Source: Hydrogenophaga aromaticivorans
GTDB taxonomy: Bacteria; Pseudomonadota; Gammaproteobacteria; Burkholderiales; Burkholderiaceae_C
Direction: 5' to 3'
Length of the DNA: 64,000 nucleotides
Assembly (NCBI RefSeq): GCF_013387465.1
Contig: NZ_VYGV01000004.1
Span: 103,822 to 167,821 of the forward strand
The position numbers were made by a program, and so were the translations under genes. The first letter of the stretch is position 1; the number at the start of each line of letters is the position of its first letter. Below the pieces are notes generated by a model, which searched no databases, was not told the DNA's origin, and saw only the letters and a program-made list of their open reading frames with translations. Shown here piece by piece: positions 61,841 through 64,000 of the stretch.

Positions 61841-62674
61841 ATGAGCCCCTCTTCTACTGTTGGTTGCGGCAGCAGCAGCTGCGCCTGCGCCGATCTGGCC
61901 CAACCCGCCGTGGCCAGCATCAACGGCATCGCCCTGCACGAACCCGATGAAGTGCTCGATGCCCAGACCCTGCGCGAGCGCGCCTACACCGAGCTGCTGA
62001 TCCAGGAGGCGGTGAAACAAGGCCTGCTGCCGCTGTACCGGGGTCTGGTGGCGCTGCAGCCGGACGAGGCGCAGCGTCAGGTCATCGAGACCATGCTCGA
62101 CCAGGCGGTGACTTCGCCCGATCCCACCGAGGAGGAATGCCGCCGTCACTACGAAGCGCAGAAAAACCGGCTGATCGTCGGGCAGGCGCTGCATGTGCGG
62201 CACATCCTGTTTGCGGTGACGCCGGGCGTCAATGTGCACGCGCTCTCGCAGCGCGCCGAAACGGCCTTGCTGGACCTGTCGCGCAAGGACGTGCCCGCGG
62301 GGCGCTTCGCGCAACTGGCGGGCGAGTTGTCGAACTGCCCCTCGGGCGCCCAGGGCGGCGAACTGGGCTGGGTGACGCCGGAAGCCTGCGCCCCCGAGCT
62401 GGCGAACGAGCTGTTCTTCCAGAGCGATTCGCGCTGGGGCATGGGCGTGCACCCGCGCCTGGTGCACACGCGCTTCGGGCTGCACATCATCGAGGTGCTG
62501 GGCCGCAAGAAGGGCCAGCTGCCCGAGTTCGAGCAGGTCCGCGACCAGATCGCCAGCCGCCTCGCTCTGCAGTCGCGCAGCACGGCGCTGCGCCAGTACA
62601 TGCAGCTGCTGGTGGGGCAGGCGAAGGTCGAAGGGATCGAACTCGAAGGTGCCGACTCGCCCCTCGTTCAGTGA
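61841..62674 (+). CDS. Parvulin-type peptidyl-prolyl isomerase (NifM/PpiC-like)
   Basis: A 277-residue protein. ATG 61841 has an AGGAA site 6-10 bp upstream; ATG 61823 is an in-frame alternative. The N-terminus carries a cysteine cluster, CGSSSCACAD. A helical segment follows (about 30-100). The parvulin domain (about 115-215) has LHVRHILFAVTPGVNVHALS, FAQLAGELSNCPSGAQGGELGWV and FGLHIIEVLGRKKGQLPEFEQV. PpiC/NifM-like isomerases commonly end nar operons and may help fold the reductase. It is 13 bp before the carbonic anhydrase gene. Confidence 0.9.
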   Translation: MSPSSTVGCGSSSCACADLAQPAVASINGIALHEPDEVLDAQTLRERAYTELLIQEAVKQGLLPLYRGLVALQPDEAQRQVIETMLDQAVTSPDPTEEECRRHYEAQKNRLIVGQALHVRHILFAVTPGVNVHALSQRAETALLDLSRKDVPAGRFAQLAGELSNCPSGAQGGELGWVTPEACAPELANELFFQSDSRWGMGVHPRLVHTRFGLHIIEVLGRKKGQLPEFEQVRDQIASRLALQSRSTALRQYMQLLVGQAKVEGIELEGADSPLVQ

Positions 62675-62687
62675 GACCGAGGCCGCC

Positions 62688-63365
62688 ATGCCCGACGACC
62701 TGCTGTTGCGCCTGCGCGATTTCCATTCGGATTATTTTCCGCTGCACCAGCAGCGCTTCCAGGACCTGGTGGCGCAGGGCCAGCATCCCAAGACGCTGTT
62801 CATCGGCTGTTCCGATTCGCGCCTGGTGCCCTACCTGCTGACGGGCGCTGCGCCGGGCGAGCTGTTCCTAGTGCGCAACGTGGGCGCGTTCGTGCCGCCC
62901 TACGACCAGTCGCACGGCCTGCACGGCACCATGGCCGCCATCGAGTTCGCGGTGCTCAGCCTGAAGGTGGAGCGCATCATCGTCTGCGGCCACAGCCATT
63001 GCGGCGCCATCCGCACCGCCTACGAAGGTGCGCCCGACGAAGCGGTGGCGCTCAAGGCCTGGCTCAAGCTGGCCGACGAGGCCCTGCTGCCGGTCCAGCC
63101 CAGCGCCGAGGCGCTGCGCCGCACCGAGCAGCGCGCGGTGGTGCTGCAGCTGGAGCGGCTGATGGATTACCCCATGGTGCGCCGCGCCGCGGAGGCGGGC
63201 CAGCTGTCGCTGCACGGATGGCATTACGTGATCGAGGAGGGCGAAGTCCACGTGTTTGACGCAGCACAAGGTGCGTTTGTGCCGGCCTCGTTAGCCTCCC
63301 ACAGCGGCACGGGCCCGTACCAGCCTTATGTCGAGCACGATGGGCAAATTCTTTCTGATGGATGA
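62688..63365 (+). CDS. Beta-class carbonic anhydrase
   Basis: A 225-residue zinc enzyme interconverting CO2 and bicarbonate. The zinc ligands are in FIGCSDSRLVPYLLTG and CGHSHCGAIRTAY (Cys, Asp-Arg dyad, His, Cys). RNVGAFVPPYDQSHG is typical. ATG 62688 is 13 bp after the ppiC stop, so it is probably the last gene of the nar transcript. Supplying bicarbonate during respiratory growth is a possible role. Confidence 0.95.
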   Translation: MPDDLLLRLRDFHSDYFPLHQQRFQDLVAQGQHPKTLFIGCSDSRLVPYLLTGAAPGELFLVRNVGAFVPPYDQSHGLHGTMAAIEFAVLSLKVERIIVCGHSHCGAIRTAYEGAPDEAVALKAWLKLADEALLPVQPSAEALRRTEQRAVVLQLERLMDYPMVRRAAEAGQLSLHGWHYVIEEGEVHVFDAAQGAFVPASLASHSGTGPYQPYVEHDGQILSDG

Positions 63366-63428
63366 AGTGAGGCATATAGAAAGCGGATTGCCTGTTCAGG
63401 AGGCAGTTGCCGGGCGCGGGCGGGCCGG

Positions 63429-63442
63429 GGCACCCGGGTGCC
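63429..63442. promoter_or_regulatory. Perfect 14 bp palindrome upstream of nrdJ
   Basis: GGCACCCGGGTGCC is a perfect palindrome 197 bp before the nrdJ ATG, in a 273 bp gene-free gap. It could be an operator or a transcript hairpin. It does not match the NrdR box I know, and I see no cobalamin riboswitch core around it. Confidence 0.35.
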
Positions 63443-63638
63443 ACCGCCGAATTCGCCCGGAAAAGGGGCGGGCATCGGATGCGTGGTCGTGGAACCGGCG
63501 CCGGGCAGGGCAAAATGGCGGGTGGTTTTTACCCGTCCGGTCGTTCGCCGCCCACACGACGGCATGCCCGACCCGAGCCTCCCTGCCACCACCCCGCAGC
63601 CTGGCCGCCCCCTCTCACTCTTTCCAACAAACACCGAG

Positions 63639-64000
63639 ATGAAACGCGACAACACCATGCGTCCCCAGGACCTGACCGCCACCCAACCCATCAGCCAGGA
63701 CGTGCTGGCCGAGAAATATTTGAAACCGGGTGAAACCGGTCTGGAAGACCTGTACCGCCGCGTGGCGCGCGCGCTCGCTTCGGTGGAAAAAGAAGCCCAC
63801 CGGGCCGAATGGGAGCAGCGTTTCCTGGACAACCTGCACGTGGGCGCGATCGGCGCGGGCCGCATCATGAGCGCGGCCGGCACCGACATCCAGGCCACCC
63901 TGATCAACTGCTTCGTGCAGCCGGTGGGCGACGCCATCCAGGGCGTGGACGCCGAGGGTTACCCCGGTATTTATGAAGCGCTGCGCGAAGCCGCCGAAAC
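63639..64000 (+). CDS. nrdJ: Class II (B12-dependent) ribonucleotide reductase, N-terminal part
   Basis: The frame from ATG 63639 stays open to the window end, 120 residues. LTATQPISQDVLAEKYLKPGET followed by LYRRVARALASVEKE and GRIMSAAGTDIQATLINCFVQ is the conserved start of NrdJ-type adenosylcobalamin-dependent reductases. They make deoxyribonucleotides without O2, which suits the neighbouring nitrate respiration genes. ATG 63657 is a second candidate start. The catalytic cysteines lie beyond the window. Confidence 0.88.
   Translation, partial: MKRDNTMRPQDLTATQPISQDVLAEKYLKPGETGLEDLYRRVARALASVEKEAHRAEWEQRFLDNLHVGAIGAGRIMSAAGTDIQATLINCFVQPVGDAIQGVDAEGYPGIYEALREAAE

Noticed and set aside
63366..63638. 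Cobalamin riboswitch upstream of nrdJ
   Set aside because: I could not find a B12-box-like core; only a GC-rich palindrome and short hairpins are visible.

Overview
This 64 kb window is high-GC DNA (roughly two-thirds G+C) from the chromosome of a denitrifying betaproteobacterium. The housekeeping block (LysM protein, dprA, def, fmt, pgk), the NarXL/NarK/NarGHJI module, the cytochrome-c-type nitric oxide reductase and a dispersed C-rich palindromic repeat fit Burkholderiales, probably Comamonadaceae (Hydrogenophaga/Acidovorax-like). The family is an inference from gene content, not a database result. I see no tRNA, rRNA, CRISPR array, prophage or insertion sequence, and no terminator with a convincing U-tract. 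The longest gene-free stretch (about 380 bp, before narG) holds two structured repeats.

Layout. 0-8.6 kb: DUF1631 protein, dprA, LysM protein, def, a BamE-like lipoprotein, fmt, azlCD. 8.6-17.8 kb: an envelope-modification block. One tightly overlapping operon encodes a lipid-linked glycosyltransferase, a DedA/TVP38 membrane protein, an ArnT-like GT39 and a UDP-glucuronate 4-epimerase. It is followed by a PAP2 phosphatase, a PmrAB/QseBC-like two-component system and eptA. Three near-identical PmrA-type boxes (CTTAAG-N5-CTTAAG), each 8-10 bp from a -10-like hexamer, precede the operon, the response regulator and eptA. 17.8-22.8 kb: a second, PhoPQ-like two-component system with a PepSY protein, divergent from a c-type cytochrome / cytochrome b561 operon, then a rubredoxin. 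22.8-32.8 kb: pgk and metabolic or uncharacterised genes (OYE oxidoreductase, VOC protein, GlxA-type regulator, fatty-acid hydroxylase, TTC38-like protein, LLM oxidoreductase, acyl-CoA dehydrogenase).

32.9-63.4 kb is an anaerobic respiration region. It contains norCBQ, a CcoG-like polyferredoxin and norD with a divergent DNR-type regulator; ubiU-ubiV-trhA-ubiT-DGC protein-ubiX-ubiD, an oxygen-independent ubiquinone cluster; ytfE/ric with divergent nsrR; ccoG; and narXL, narK1, narK2, narGHJI, ppiC and a beta-carbonic anhydrase. FNR-type boxes (TTGA-N6-TCAA) precede norC, ubiU and narK1. NsrR-type palindromes lie between ytfE and nsrR and upstream of ccoG/narX. The window ends in the start of a class II, B12-dependent ribonucleotide reductase, which fits anaerobic growth. 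Together these genes link nitrate import and reduction, NO detoxification and damage repair, and quinone supply without O2.

Two cautions. norD is broken by a +1 frameshift near 33,654 and by a stretch at 34,064-34,197 that contains a degraded copy of the inverted Tn5 mosaic-end (library adapter) junction, so it is more likely an assembly error than biology. Also, a dispersed ~70 bp repeat is present in five copies; three follow stop codons and two are read in frame inside proteins.
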